Source: Udeniomyces pyricola (taxonomy: Eukaryota; Basidiomycota; Tremellomycetes; Cystofilobasidiales; Mrakiaceae). From it: a DNA stretch of 64,000 bases. The stretch spans positions 379,835 to 443,834 of the forward strand of contig BCIK01000007.1 of the NCBI GenBank assembly GCA_039545295.1, in the 5' to 3' direction. The stretch's first letter is position 1. The number at the start of each line of letters is the position of its first letter. The notes beneath the pieces are model-generated. The model ran no database searches, was not told the DNA's origin, and saw only the letters and a program-made list of their open reading frames with translations. Below, piece by piece: positions 35,298 through 45,821 of this stretch. A program made the translations under genes and the position numbers.

Positions 35298-38200
35298 TCA
35301 ACTCGAGAACAAACTCCTTGAGGGCGCCGACGGAGGAATTGCTGTCAACCTCGGGGTCGGATCATCTCCCACTATCAAATCTCCACTCTGTCGGTACTTC
35401 TGTCGACGCATTTCCAACTTGATCATGGTCGAGTACGGATGAAGATCACCTCCATACCCTTCTCGATCCACCTTGGCCGCCCAAGCTAGCTCATCGTTCG
35501 CCATCTCCGCATTCTCCCACTTCAAGAACGCATAGTACACCGCCAGATACGAAGCTCTGGTAGGCTTCCCCTCCGGTCGAAGCCCGCCCTCGCTCAAGAC
35601 GTCGACAGCTTCTCGAAGGAGTTCACGAGCTTCGTCCCGACACGACGGGAAACGCGTAAGGAATTCGATCCGACTTTCGTAGAGTTCTGCCGTTGGGATG
35701 AGTTTCGGCGAGGCCGATTCGAGTTGGGGGATCAAGGCGCGGTAGTAAGCGTCATCGCTGACGTGTTGAAGGGAGAGAAGAACTTGACGGTAGGATTCAA
35801 CGTCGGGAGTAAGGTCAAACTCGGAAGTAATCGCTAAAGTGAAAGGACGGAAGAGGACAATCGTTAAATGGAAAGAGTAAGTGTGTAAGGCAAAGGGGTT
35901 TACATGAGCATACCACATCTTCGACTATTTGTAGCTGCAGCTCTCTGCTCATGAGATGTTCCGATCCAGATCCCTAAACAACGAATCGGCGAAAAAAAAA
36001 AGAAGAAAAAAAGGTAGCACTCACCATTGAACGTATCAATGACTCTCGGAACGTCTGGAATCAACGCACATGCCCTTATGATAGCATTGACCGCACTGAT
36101 TTCAACCGTCCCATACTCCTGCTTCAACTCCACCAAATCAAACCACATCCCATCGCACCGTTCACTCAACCGAGTCGTCTCTTCCATGCTCAAGCCACCG
36201 GACAAGGTCCCGCTTTCCTGACCGATTCGGATCCGTTCAATCGTCTCATGACCGACGATCAGATCCGCCAGTTCCTCGACTAACCCACTATCATGCTCAA
36301 ACCCTTCCTGCCGCATGATGCTCAACATCTGGAAAGCACTCTTGGTATCGCCGGTCTGGAAAAAGTACGTCATTTTGACTCGGTAGTTGAGGTGTTGGAG
36401 ATGGGCCGAGATGAGCGGGTCGACTTCTCGCGAAGGGTGCGTCGCCAATCGATGGTAGAGCTCTTGCCAAAATGCAGGATCGATGGAATAGTCGACTTTG
36501 GTGATCATTTCGAGGAGAAGACCAATATCTGGAGTGAAGTGGCCGGGAACGACACAATAGTCATAAAGTGTACGGAGCGCGAGCGTCGGCTAGATGCAGC
36601 ATAACCAGGAGGATGAAAAGAGAGGAGTGTTGACAACGGAACAATCCAACAACAAAAAAAGAGAGATAACACATGAACGTATCAAGAATAGTATTTGGAT
36701 CAGTTCGTGAAGCGGATGTGTGTAGTGGACCTGTTCGCTCGAAAGAAACGCTTTGAGACGACGCGTGACGGCAACCGACAAAATAAGCAAACGTGCTTAC
36801 CGAAGGACTCTGTCTCGCCAGCTGAGTCATGATATTCCTCAGTGTGGCCTCCGAAACGACTTGTCCCGTCGACTGCTCCACATCGGCCAACACGTCTAAT
36901 GCCGCCGCATAGTACCTCGTCGCAATCAGCCTCACGACCAAGCCCTGAACGATCCATTCCGTCGGAGCAACAGCCATCGCTCGGTACTCGGCGTAGAGGT
37001 ACAGGATACGGTCGAGGTTATCGATAACAGTGTCGCGGAGAGAACGGCCCTCGGCGACGTGAACTTCTGAGGGCTCACGGCCATCAAGCCGAAGAAGAGG
37101 CAAGAGTGCCGTCTGGAACGAGTTGGAATCAGGAAGAGTGCTGGGGTCTGCCAGGATGGCGTGGACGTTTTGAGAGAGGTCATTGTGGATTAAGGACATC
37201 TACAGATCGAGTGGAAGAAAGTGTAGGATTGTGGCAAAAGCGTGGCGAGAAGTAAATGGAACCCAACCCTCCCAAGGCGTTAGGCATCGATACAATCTGA
37301 TTGAGAAGCACCTTTGGCGGTATGCAGTCCGACAATTACTCACCTGCATGAGAATATTGAGTGACTCTCGACTGACGTCAATCCCTATTTCTCTCGCATC
37401 GAGATACGTCCCCCAAGCGACCTCCCATTCAAGTGAGCCCCAGCCACTCAAGCTCCCGACTGCCTCTCCTTCCAACATTTCCGCCTGACTCTTTCCATGT
37501 GTTCTTTTCTTGTGAGCCGGCTGTTTCTTTCTTCCACTCCTAGCCACCTTGAACAGGTTTTGAACTTTGGCGAGCGTGCTTTGATCGAGACGGAGTGGTT
37601 TCCCCTCGAGTGAGTTTCCTCCATGGACGAGGAGCCGATCCTGCAGCGCTAGCCAACAGGTGAGGATGACGAGATTGTAAATCTCGGGGGTGGGCATGAC
37701 AGTGGGATGCGTTTCCTTGAGGGTGATGAGAACTTGGAGGGCTTTGGGAAGTCGGGTGAGATGAGGCTGCCATGCGGCTGGACCAACATAGCGCTTAGGT
37801 GAAGGACTTTGAGTGTTGACTTTGAGGGCTCGGCAGGCATTGCTGAGAATCTCGTCTGTGCAAGACGAAACGGTCCCACGCGTCAAGACTGATGGCAGTG
37901 GGCGATGATGAGAACGCTGCAGCATGGATCAAGACTTACCTGTGGACAGCGGCTGAGACTGAATGGTGCCCTCGGTTGGGACGACGTGTGCGTGATCGTG
38001 ATCGTACTCGTCAGCGGTTGAGGATGATTGAAAGGCAGCGTCAACGACGCTCGATGGATGGTTTTCTTCTGGTTGGAACGCCTTTCTAGATTGAGGTGTG
38101 AGATTGTTGTGAGAGTGCGGGGTGGACGGACGGGAGGCAGACGGGAAGTTGGATGAAGAGGGTCGGAAAGCGAGCGGAGGTGGTGGGGGAGGCGATGGCT

Positions 38201-38345
38201 GGGATGAAGCCGATCGACGGGGCAAAGGCAAAGGAACGGATGGAGCGGAGATGGCTGAATTGGATAGGACTGGCTGAACCCTTTGGGAGGCCGAGCGGGA
38301 GGATTCTGCAAATGAAGAGGCGAGATGGGCTTGGAACCGCTTCAT
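35298..38345 (-). CDS. Pentatricopeptide-like, probably mitochondrial protein
   Basis: Helical-repeat protein that looks like a fungal PPR protein, a class that binds organellar RNA. The N-terminus MKRFQAHLASSFAESSRSAS is rich in Ser and Arg with almost no acid, consistent with a mitochondrial targeting sequence; a Pro/Ser-rich linker follows. Then come repeat-like helices: PKALQVLITLKETHPTVMPT, PEIYNLVILTCWLAL, GTYLDAREIGIDVSRESLNI, SEATLRNIMTQLARQSPS, DSAFQ-type helices such as GDTKSAFQMLSIMRQEGFEH, SAVNAIIRACALIPDVPRVI, and finally RALIPQLESASPKLIPTAEL and ASYLAVYYAFLKWENAEMAN. Five or six exons; it ends PPSAPSRSLFSS. Repeats are degenerate and no RNA target can be read. It is divergently paired with a likely mitoribosomal gene, which supports a mitochondrial role. 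Confidence 0.68.
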
Positions 38346-39086
38346 GAGGCCTGGTGGGGACGTCGGAAGTACGCCGAAGACAGGTCAGGTGTGGGAGCGA
38401 GGGGTGGGTGGTTAGACGTTTGAAGGGGCTAGTGAAGTTGACGAGGGAGAGAATGTGGCGGAGCTGGCAAGGAAATGCGATGATGGGTGGCTGGTGAAGG
38501 AGATGTGGGGATTCAGACAAGAGCAAGTATAATGGATAGATGGGTGCTGTAGCGCTGGATGAGGGTTGTATAAGTGGTAGGTGGTGTAGTTTGGCGTAGT
38601 GTAGTGCAGGCCGAAGCGGGCGGTGATCATGGTCCGATGGATCCATAGACGCTGGGCTGTGCTAGGCTGTGCCTGCCGTCGAAGCTGGAAGCAACTCAAA
38701 GCGGCTTATAGCAGCTGGTGATAATCGCGCTGCACATGGGGGCGCGAAGTGGTAAGCCTCGATCGATTATTGATTTCAAGCTGTTCATGAGCCCATAAGC
38801 TTTCATGAGCCTTGACCCAACCTGACCCTGCTTGACCTACTTCCTACGCTGCCTGAGCACACTGCACTTCATCATCAATTAACCCCCCCGCCTAGACCAC
38901 CACTCCATCATCCAGGCAGAACCTATCCCATCGTCTCGCCTTCCTTTTCTTCCCTCCCCTCCTTCATCCCTCTGTCTCGTCATCCCTTATAACCGCTCGC
39001 CTTCTCAAAGACAGGTCCGACTGACCCCTTCCCTGCTCTAGACGACCTCGTCTCCCTCTTACCCCCCCCTTCAACTCCGACAAGTC
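38346..39086. promoter_or_regulatory. Shared divergent promoter, PPR-like and Mrp51-like genes
   Basis: 741-bp spacer between two divergent start codons. The half near the PPR gene is G/A-rich on + (C/T-rich in its own sense), the half near the Mrp51-like gene is C/T-rich on +, and the centre (about 38700-38830) has TATAG and repeated CATGAGC words. No gene is supported; ORFs here lack motifs. Confidence 0.5.
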
Positions 39087-42000
39087 ATGTCTGTCCAGAA
39101 CAATGTTCAGTCGGCGTCTTTGTAAGTCACTCAATCTTACCACTTGCACACTCAAACATATCCTTGAGTCCTAGTCATGAGCCTTAGACCGCTCCAAGCT
39201 AGCGTTACAAGCCTCTCGCGATCCGTTCGCCCGTTTTTTACCGCTTGCCGGCTGCCTCGCGACGCGATCAGCCCACGATCTTCTCGTCCTGGGTACAGTG
39301 TCCGGCATAGATTGCCTTCAGATCAACGAGGAAGTACCCCCGATACGTTCACTCGGCTATCACACATATGCCTGTGCCAGCAGCGATCTCAGGCCGACAG
39401 TTTCCGCCTACGAACGCACTCATAGATCCAGTTCGATCTGTCATCCTACGTTCACTTCTCACCCATTATGCTTCTTTCTATTCTACCCTTCATTCCTTAT
39501 TTACCCTACGGCTGGTGGTATCTCGGCACTACTTCCAACCTCGCTCAATTGTCCCACTCAATACCCCCGCTCACATAGCATGAGCCTTCTGAAGCGATCC
39601 AAGTTTGCCACTTTCCAACAAAACATCGGCCAAAACTACTCGGCTCCCCTTGCCGCTCAGATGCGAGGCGACTGGGGTATCAAGCACACCTTCCTCCCCC
39701 ACTCCCGTCAAGCCCGTCGTCGTCGAGCCATGATTCAGTCGCTCACCATTCCGGAAATCGACTCGGAACTCGGTCTGCCCGTCTGGAAATCGTCCGAGCG
39801 CACGTCGCGATTCGTCCGAACCTGGGGTGGAGAGGCCATGGCAGCCAGGATCCTTCCGAGAACGCACAACGACCCGGACGACTGGGCTACCAAAAACGGT
39901 CGGGCCAACAACCCCTGGCAGGAGCTCGGCGGCGATATTGAACAGGCCGAGGACTTTGCTATGGGCCAGCAGCTCAAGGAGCAGTACGAAGCCTTCGTTG
40001 CTGACAAGTTCAACACCCTCTTCTCCGACGCCCACCACCCTTCCGTCTCGCCTCTCCTCTACGACCGATTTGTTTGGAGCAAGACTCAGTTCCTTTCGAC
40101 CGACCGCGCTGGCAATGTCTACTACACTTCGACCGCCACTGGGTCCGATATCCCGCTCAACCTTTCTTCCCCTTCTTCTTCCACCGACGCTCCTTCTTCT
40201 GCGACTACTTCTCCTTCCACCTCCGACGAATCTGCCTCCTCCTCCGTTCTCAAGACCATCTCGGACGCTACCTCGACTGTGTCAGAAACGCTTTCCAACG
40301 CCGTGGCTGCCGTTGCCGAGACGGTTACACCGACGCCTCAACTCGAGCGACTCAACGAGACCGACCTCAGCGATCGAGACCAGTTTGAAGCGTTCCGAGT
40401 CCTTTCCGAGCTGCCCGAGATCAAGGATGCATACGCTGCCCGTCCATCGGCTCTAACCGAGGCCGAAATTGCGTTTGTCGTCGAAAACCTCAAGTCGGAC
40501 CCGGCCATCGTCAAGGAGTGGAATGAGCTCCTCACGAGGATGCAGTCTTCAAAGCTCTCGGTTCAGGACTGGCGGCTCGCTCAAAAGGAGCAGACTTGGC
40601 GAGATGAGATGGGCCGATTACCGCTCGAGGACCAGATTAAGCGTGCTTTCTTCCTCGACAAGGCCCTCGTCCAGCTCGGGATCCAAGATAGCCGAGACCT
40701 CTCGGAGGAGCAATGGTCCACCCTTTTCGCCACCGCCGACGCTATCGCGGTCGGGTCGGATGAGCCCTCACTCGCAGCTCACGCCGAGGTCAGCAACGTC
40801 CTCGCCTCCTGGAAACGCAAGTCCAAGTCGCTGGAGCAGTACCTCGACACGCACCGCCCGATCGTTTTCACCTCCAACGACAACTCTCTTGCTCTCTACA
40901 ATGCCCCCTCCCGCACGGCCGTTCGAGGCTTTGGACGCGACCTTCCGGCGCCCCGACGTGGGCCCGAGATTGAAAACATGACTGAGGAGCAGTTTGAGGC
41001 TTACATTGACAAGATCAAGAAACTTACGCCCAAGTACCGCGCTCATCTTTCCGAGATTGTCAACGAAGCCCACGAGCGACGTCAGCGAGAGGATGCCGGC
41101 CTCCCTGCCTCGCCCTCGACCACCAAGTCATCCCTCGTCCAGACAAAGCACTCGGCCCTCGGTCTGCTCGCCGAAACTGACACGATCGACCACCTCACCG
41201 AGGCTAACGCTTTCCTCTCTTCGGTCGAACGACGCAAGTTTGACTCCAAGCGCGAGTACGAGCGTGAGTTCTCGAACCGACACCCCACGGGAGGACTACA
41301 GTACTCGCTTCCGTCGAAGCTCTACGTTTCCTCGATGGAGCGCGCCCTCCCCGGTTACCACCTCGGCGCACGCAAGGTCGGTCGCATGACGCAGAGCGCT
41401 ACGGTCCCGACCTCGATCGTCGGAGGCGTCATCACCGGTCACGAGCCCCTCACAGGTGCGTCGGCCACGTTCCGCAACTCGGCCGCAACTTCCAACCTCG
41501 AATCGTGGGATATTGGCCTCGACGAAACCGGTAATTGGAAGGATCAGCCCCGAGACGCGCGACGGGGCAAGTACGACTTCCGGGTGTCGTCCGCATCGAT
41601 CAACGTTCCCCCTCGGGTCGTCAAGCGCAAATCGGATCCCCTCCTCCTCGATCCCGCTGAAATCGGCAAGACGACAGACCTTCACGTCCAATCTCACGCA
41701 CCTTTCAACGTCAACGTTGAGCCCGCCTCGGTGGATCAACCCATCTCGTACTCGACCCTTCACGCTCGAAAAGTTCGTGCCCAGCAGGATACAGAGGAGC
41801 TTCGAACGGCCGGTGGACTGAGCCCGACGACGCGACGTGACTTTGAGGACCGAAAGCAAGGAGCGACCGTTTTGGCGAGGAGCATGCTCGACGCCCAGCG
41901 AGCGGGCCAGCTCAGGATTGGAACGGCCGATTGGGTCGGTAAGCCGCCGCGTCAGGCGACGGTCAGCGCCCTCGACCGAGGCGTCGGAGCTTCGTTGTTT

Positions 42001-42150
42001 GGCTCACCGAACAAAAGGGAGGGCGACTCGGGCAATAGATCTAGGGGTGCTTACGGCGGTGGAGCGAGGTTGTCGATGGTTGGAAAGATGCTGTCGGGGA
42101 AGAAGCAGCAGAAGAAAAACGCGTCGAGTCTGTTTGACTCTCTGTCGTGA
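39087..42150 (+). CDS. Mrp51/bS1m-like mitochondrial small-subunit ribosomal protein (long form)
   Basis: Exon 1 (39087-39121) encodes MSVQNNVQSAS and joins at 39579 to give F then MSLLKRSKFATFQQN; the join is in frame with a clean GTAAGT donor. The large second exon is uninterrupted to 42150. Resemblance to fungal Mrp51 rests on the N-terminal pattern of LLKRSKFATF followed by QMRGDWGIKHTF and a basic RQARRRRAMIQSLTIPEIDS segment. A Ser/Thr-rich low-complexity insert follows (about 40165-40330), then helical charged sequence, IENMTEEQFEAYIDKIKKLT, and a C-terminal region with RALPGYHLGARKVGRMT and VPTSIVGGVITGH. At about 870 residues it is about twice as long as ascomycete Mrp51. If exon 1 is wrong, translation could start at the ATG at 39580. 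The gene is certain; the family assignment is moderate. Confidence 0.6.
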
Positions 42151-42374
42151 TGAATGGTGATGCTTAGGTTAATCTAGATAGGGATGCATATGGGCTCTAA
42201 CCACACACGTACCTTTGATCCTGTAGGCTATATGTGGATCTTGGACAATGGAGACTGACTGACGAATTGGGAAGGAGACCAGCTTTGGGGAGAATCAGGC
42301 TGATAAGAAGACTCATGATTCATCTAGGATTCTTGAGCTTTCCCTCTTGGATACTAACGTCCAACACCATCATC

Positions 42375-45275
42375 ATGGGCCAATTCTCCTCCGATGCCAC
42401 AGCCAATCCACCATCTTCTCTAGCCTATCCTGCTACGCACAATGCCTGTCCGACCGACCCAAAATCGGCTCTTCTCATTTCACAGCTCCTCGCCGTCGAT
42501 ATAGCAGTTTACGAAGACCACCTCGCCGCTGAAGACCTTGCCCTTTCATTCGCTTTGGCATCATCGGATCCCAAAGGCAAGGCTAATGCGATGGATCTCG
42601 ATGAGGGTTCTGCCAGTCATATGGAAAGAGAAGACAGGAAGATGGCGCTCCGATTGGCAGCAGATGAGGCGAGGAAAGCAGCCGATGGTAATGCATTCTC
42701 ACGTTCTGATGGTCCCATAGATTGCATACATACATTCATTTCTTTTGTCTATGCAGGGGGGGATCAGTCATCCAGCTTACTCAGTCCCTTTTTCGCAGTC
42801 ATCCTTGCCGAGACCCTTGATCGTGAAGCTGCAGCGGCTTCTCGACAGACTTACAGTGATCGTCTCATGTCAACCAAGCTCGCTGCGGAGGAGCGTGAGC
42901 GATCAACTCATATATATCTCATATCGGCTTGCCGTGTCCTTTCTTCATACTTCATCTCAGCCGAGCTTAGTATCTCCTGCCCATGCTCTTCCTTTGTCAG
43001 GACGATCAAACCTCGACGGCGCCTATGCCCGAAAACTCCAACAGGAGATCCACGCAGGTAGGGATTCTGATCGCCTCGGAGGGGTCGATGCGGTCCTGGG
43101 CTCTGACGCAGTCGAGGAGCTTCTGGTGAGTCACCTCCTACCGCGCCCATCTTGCGACCTTGAGGAACAATCGGCGGGACAGCTGATTAAACTGCTCGCG
43201 TGTTATCAGACGCAAGATCCGAACTTGGGTTCTCAAGGGAAAGGGAAAGGCAAGGGCAGAGCAACTGACCTAGACATTGGGCCTGTACGCTATCCCCCAT
43301 CGATATCCTCTCATGTTTGAACCAAGACCAGAGGTTCATCAAATGATAGTGAGACTAACCGCTCAACTCAATCGACTCCACTCTAGACAATCCCGCACGG
43401 TCCCTCACCGGCACCTCCAGCTATCGCGAGTTCCGAACCCTCTCCCTTCGGTCCATGCGGTATCTGCTTCGAACCGACCCGACCAACAACCAACCCATTG
43501 CTCTCTTCTGCTTCAGCCACTTCTTCCTCCCATATCCCTTTTGGGATCAAGCTCACATGTCAACATCTGTATTGTCTTGGATGCATCTCGACCTACTTGC
43601 GTCACCAACTCGAGGCTCCCGAGGGAGGAAAGGCGTGCGTGTTCCCCATCATCTGCCCAGAGGTACGTACTATTGGGCTTTCAGATCTGATGGAAGTGTA
43701 ACAAGCGTGCACTCATCGCTCAGATGACTTCTGAACATACTTTGGTGTCTGTGTAGTGCCGAGATGACCGAGATGCCGTTGAAGACGCTACAGCCTCCAA
43801 GATCCTCGATGCAGATACCATGAAGAAATGGGTCAGTAACCATCGACCATCCACCATAGGGTAGAAATTTCCCAATCAATACACCATACGTCGAGCAAAC
43901 CTAAATCTGAACGTTCTTGACACCATCTGTCACATTGTATACGCTTGTAGAATAATCGACGAGAGCTCGAATCCAGACCTCGAGTGTGTAGACTCTTCTG
44001 TATATCGCGGGTGGGTCTTTGAACCCGAATCTTACCGTTTGATCACCCACCCTATCGACTTCATAGTTCTACTGCCCTTACAAAGACTGTTCCGTCCTGA
44101 ACGTCGTGCCGGACAATCTGGCGATCGCTCGGGCCAACTGTCCGGCTTGTCACCGGGACCTTTGCGTCAGATGCGAGACTGTCTGGCATCTCAGTTCGTT
44201 CTTATTTCTCATGTGGTATTCAGTTGGAGAAGTTTGTCAGCCCCCAAATGACCGACGGCTCCCCTTGTGAATCGTTATGGGTCTTGACCCATGCTCAGAT
44301 CGGACTTGCGCTGCATTTCAGGTGAGTAGTATCGATGATCCGTTCTGCAGAATTCCGGCGTACTTTGATTGCAACAGATCTACGTTCTGGAAAGATGCAC
44401 TGAGAGTAACAGCCTCGACCATCTGGCTCACTGTCGCATATGGCACGTTTATTCTTCGACGCTCAGGCTTTACCCGAGAATGAGAGATCCCCAGAAGATA
44501 TCCAAACGCTTGATTTTGCGCGTCAACAAAGATGGAAACGATGTCCAGGATGCAAGGTGTGTATTCATATCACCCATCTGAAGATTTCACAGTTGTTCTG
44601 CATCCGGTGTCGTTCCTTAGTGACGCTATCTCCCCATATTACAGGCCCTGATCGAGCTTATCCAGGGGTGCCATCATATGAGGTTCGTTGAGTTAAAAGT
44701 AAGATCAATCTGAGGAACATGCTAGATTAGTTGACTGACAGATCACTTCACTCTGCTTACGGATTACAGTTGTCGATGTGGGAGCCAATTTTGCTATCGT
44801 GAGTCAAGTGAGTTCAAAGTGAATGTGGAAAAAGTGTACTCTCGCTGATTTGTGCCTATCCTTTGCGAGTAGAATGCGAGAGTAAATGGGATATTGGTAA
44901 GAACAGATGCTCCAAGCGACCGCCATGCGATCTCTGGTATGTTCAGACTGGACACAGTGTGGTTCGTTTTGAAATGAAATGCCCTCAAATGCTTACCTTT
45001 TGTCGTTTGCAGGACTACATTCCGTCTGTAATCTCCACTCTTTACGTCGTGGTGGGATCATTGATCCAGGGACTGGCTGGCACTGCTGTGGTCGAACATT
45101 CTATTCCGCTCCGGCATTGTCGCAGCATCGAGAGGCTGTTCGCTGTCAAGCTCTTGAGGTTGATGCATCGAGTCATGAGGACAGGCCGCCATTTGTGTGT
45201 TGTGCAAGAACGTTTTGGACAGTATCGGCGAGGCAGCAGCATGAGGCGTCGCGATCGAGGGCTTACCATTACTGA
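42375..45275 (+). CDS. RBR-type E3 ubiquitin ligase with C-terminal C2H2-like pair
   Basis: RING-between-RING ligase, which receives ubiquitin on a RING2 cysteine before passing it to substrate. The N-terminus MGQFSSDATANPPSS is followed by a helical DIAVYEDHLAAEDLALSFAL region. RING1 reads FGPCGICFEP ... CQHLYCLGCISTYLRHQLE ... FPIICPECRDD. The IBR region includes VVPDNLAIARANCPACHRDL and CVRCETVWH. RING2 is CPGCKALIELIQGCHHMSC, where the HMSC cysteine would be catalytic, then RCGSQFCYQCESKWDIG; these joins were checked across four introns. Splicing at the GTAAGAAC donor (44893) to 45013 continues GLHSVCNLHS and reaches GWHCCGRTFYSAPALSQHRE and FVCCARTFWTVSARQQHEAS, two C2H2-like fingers, ending SRAYHY. 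The start at 42375 was preferred over 42234 because the extra residues look non-coding and Gly2 could be acylated. About 12 exons. Confidence 0.82.
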
Positions 45276-45821
45276 CGAAGGACGAGATGAAGCGTGCAGG
45301 GCTGATTGATGAGATGATGATGGGAGTTGTCTTGCTATTGGATAAGGCATTGATGTCGACATCACAGAGCTTAGGTAGGATGGGATTGATGTACTAGATT
45401 AGTGGTTCGTTAGGATATCGCACCTTGGCGTATGTGACGTGAGTGAGGTTGAGAGTGAAATTATAAAGGCTGTCCGCGAAAATATTGGGGAGAGGTTTGT
45501 TGCGGTGTTGGGATGCTATGGATGAATATATATGTAACTTAGATGGATCGTGGATGTTGGAAGGATCATACAAGATCACAGTCATCATCCATGAGCTTGC
45601 ATGAGCTTATATCATCAGTAAAGGGAAATTAAAAGGAAAAGGTCGACGCGTACGTTTCTGTTCTCGTCGACGCGTCTTTGGACATGGATCTGTCCTTCTC
45701 CTCCAACCGTCCAGGCCACGTCCTTTCCGCCTTCTTTTGGCCGTCATCATATCCATCGCGTCCTCACCCAGTCCTTGCAACATCACTCAACTTCCCTTGT
45801 TGCCTGACTCTCAGCAAACTG
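45276..45821. other. Spacer between RBR ligase and CTK2 cyclin
   Basis: 546 bp with no supported gene. The open frame of the cyclin extends upstream to 45678 and the last ~150 bp are C/T-rich, as in other leaders here. Confidence 0.5.

Noticed and set aside
39298..39579. Upstream 94 codons in frame with the Mrp51-like gene
   Set aside because: No Mrp51-like sequence, and a clean GTAAGT intron from 39122 to 39578 removes it while joining an upstream exon in frame.
42234..42374. Extended start for the RBR ligase
   Set aside because: The 47 extra residues lack similarity to any ligase N-terminus and the region looks like leader; MGQFSS is a better start.
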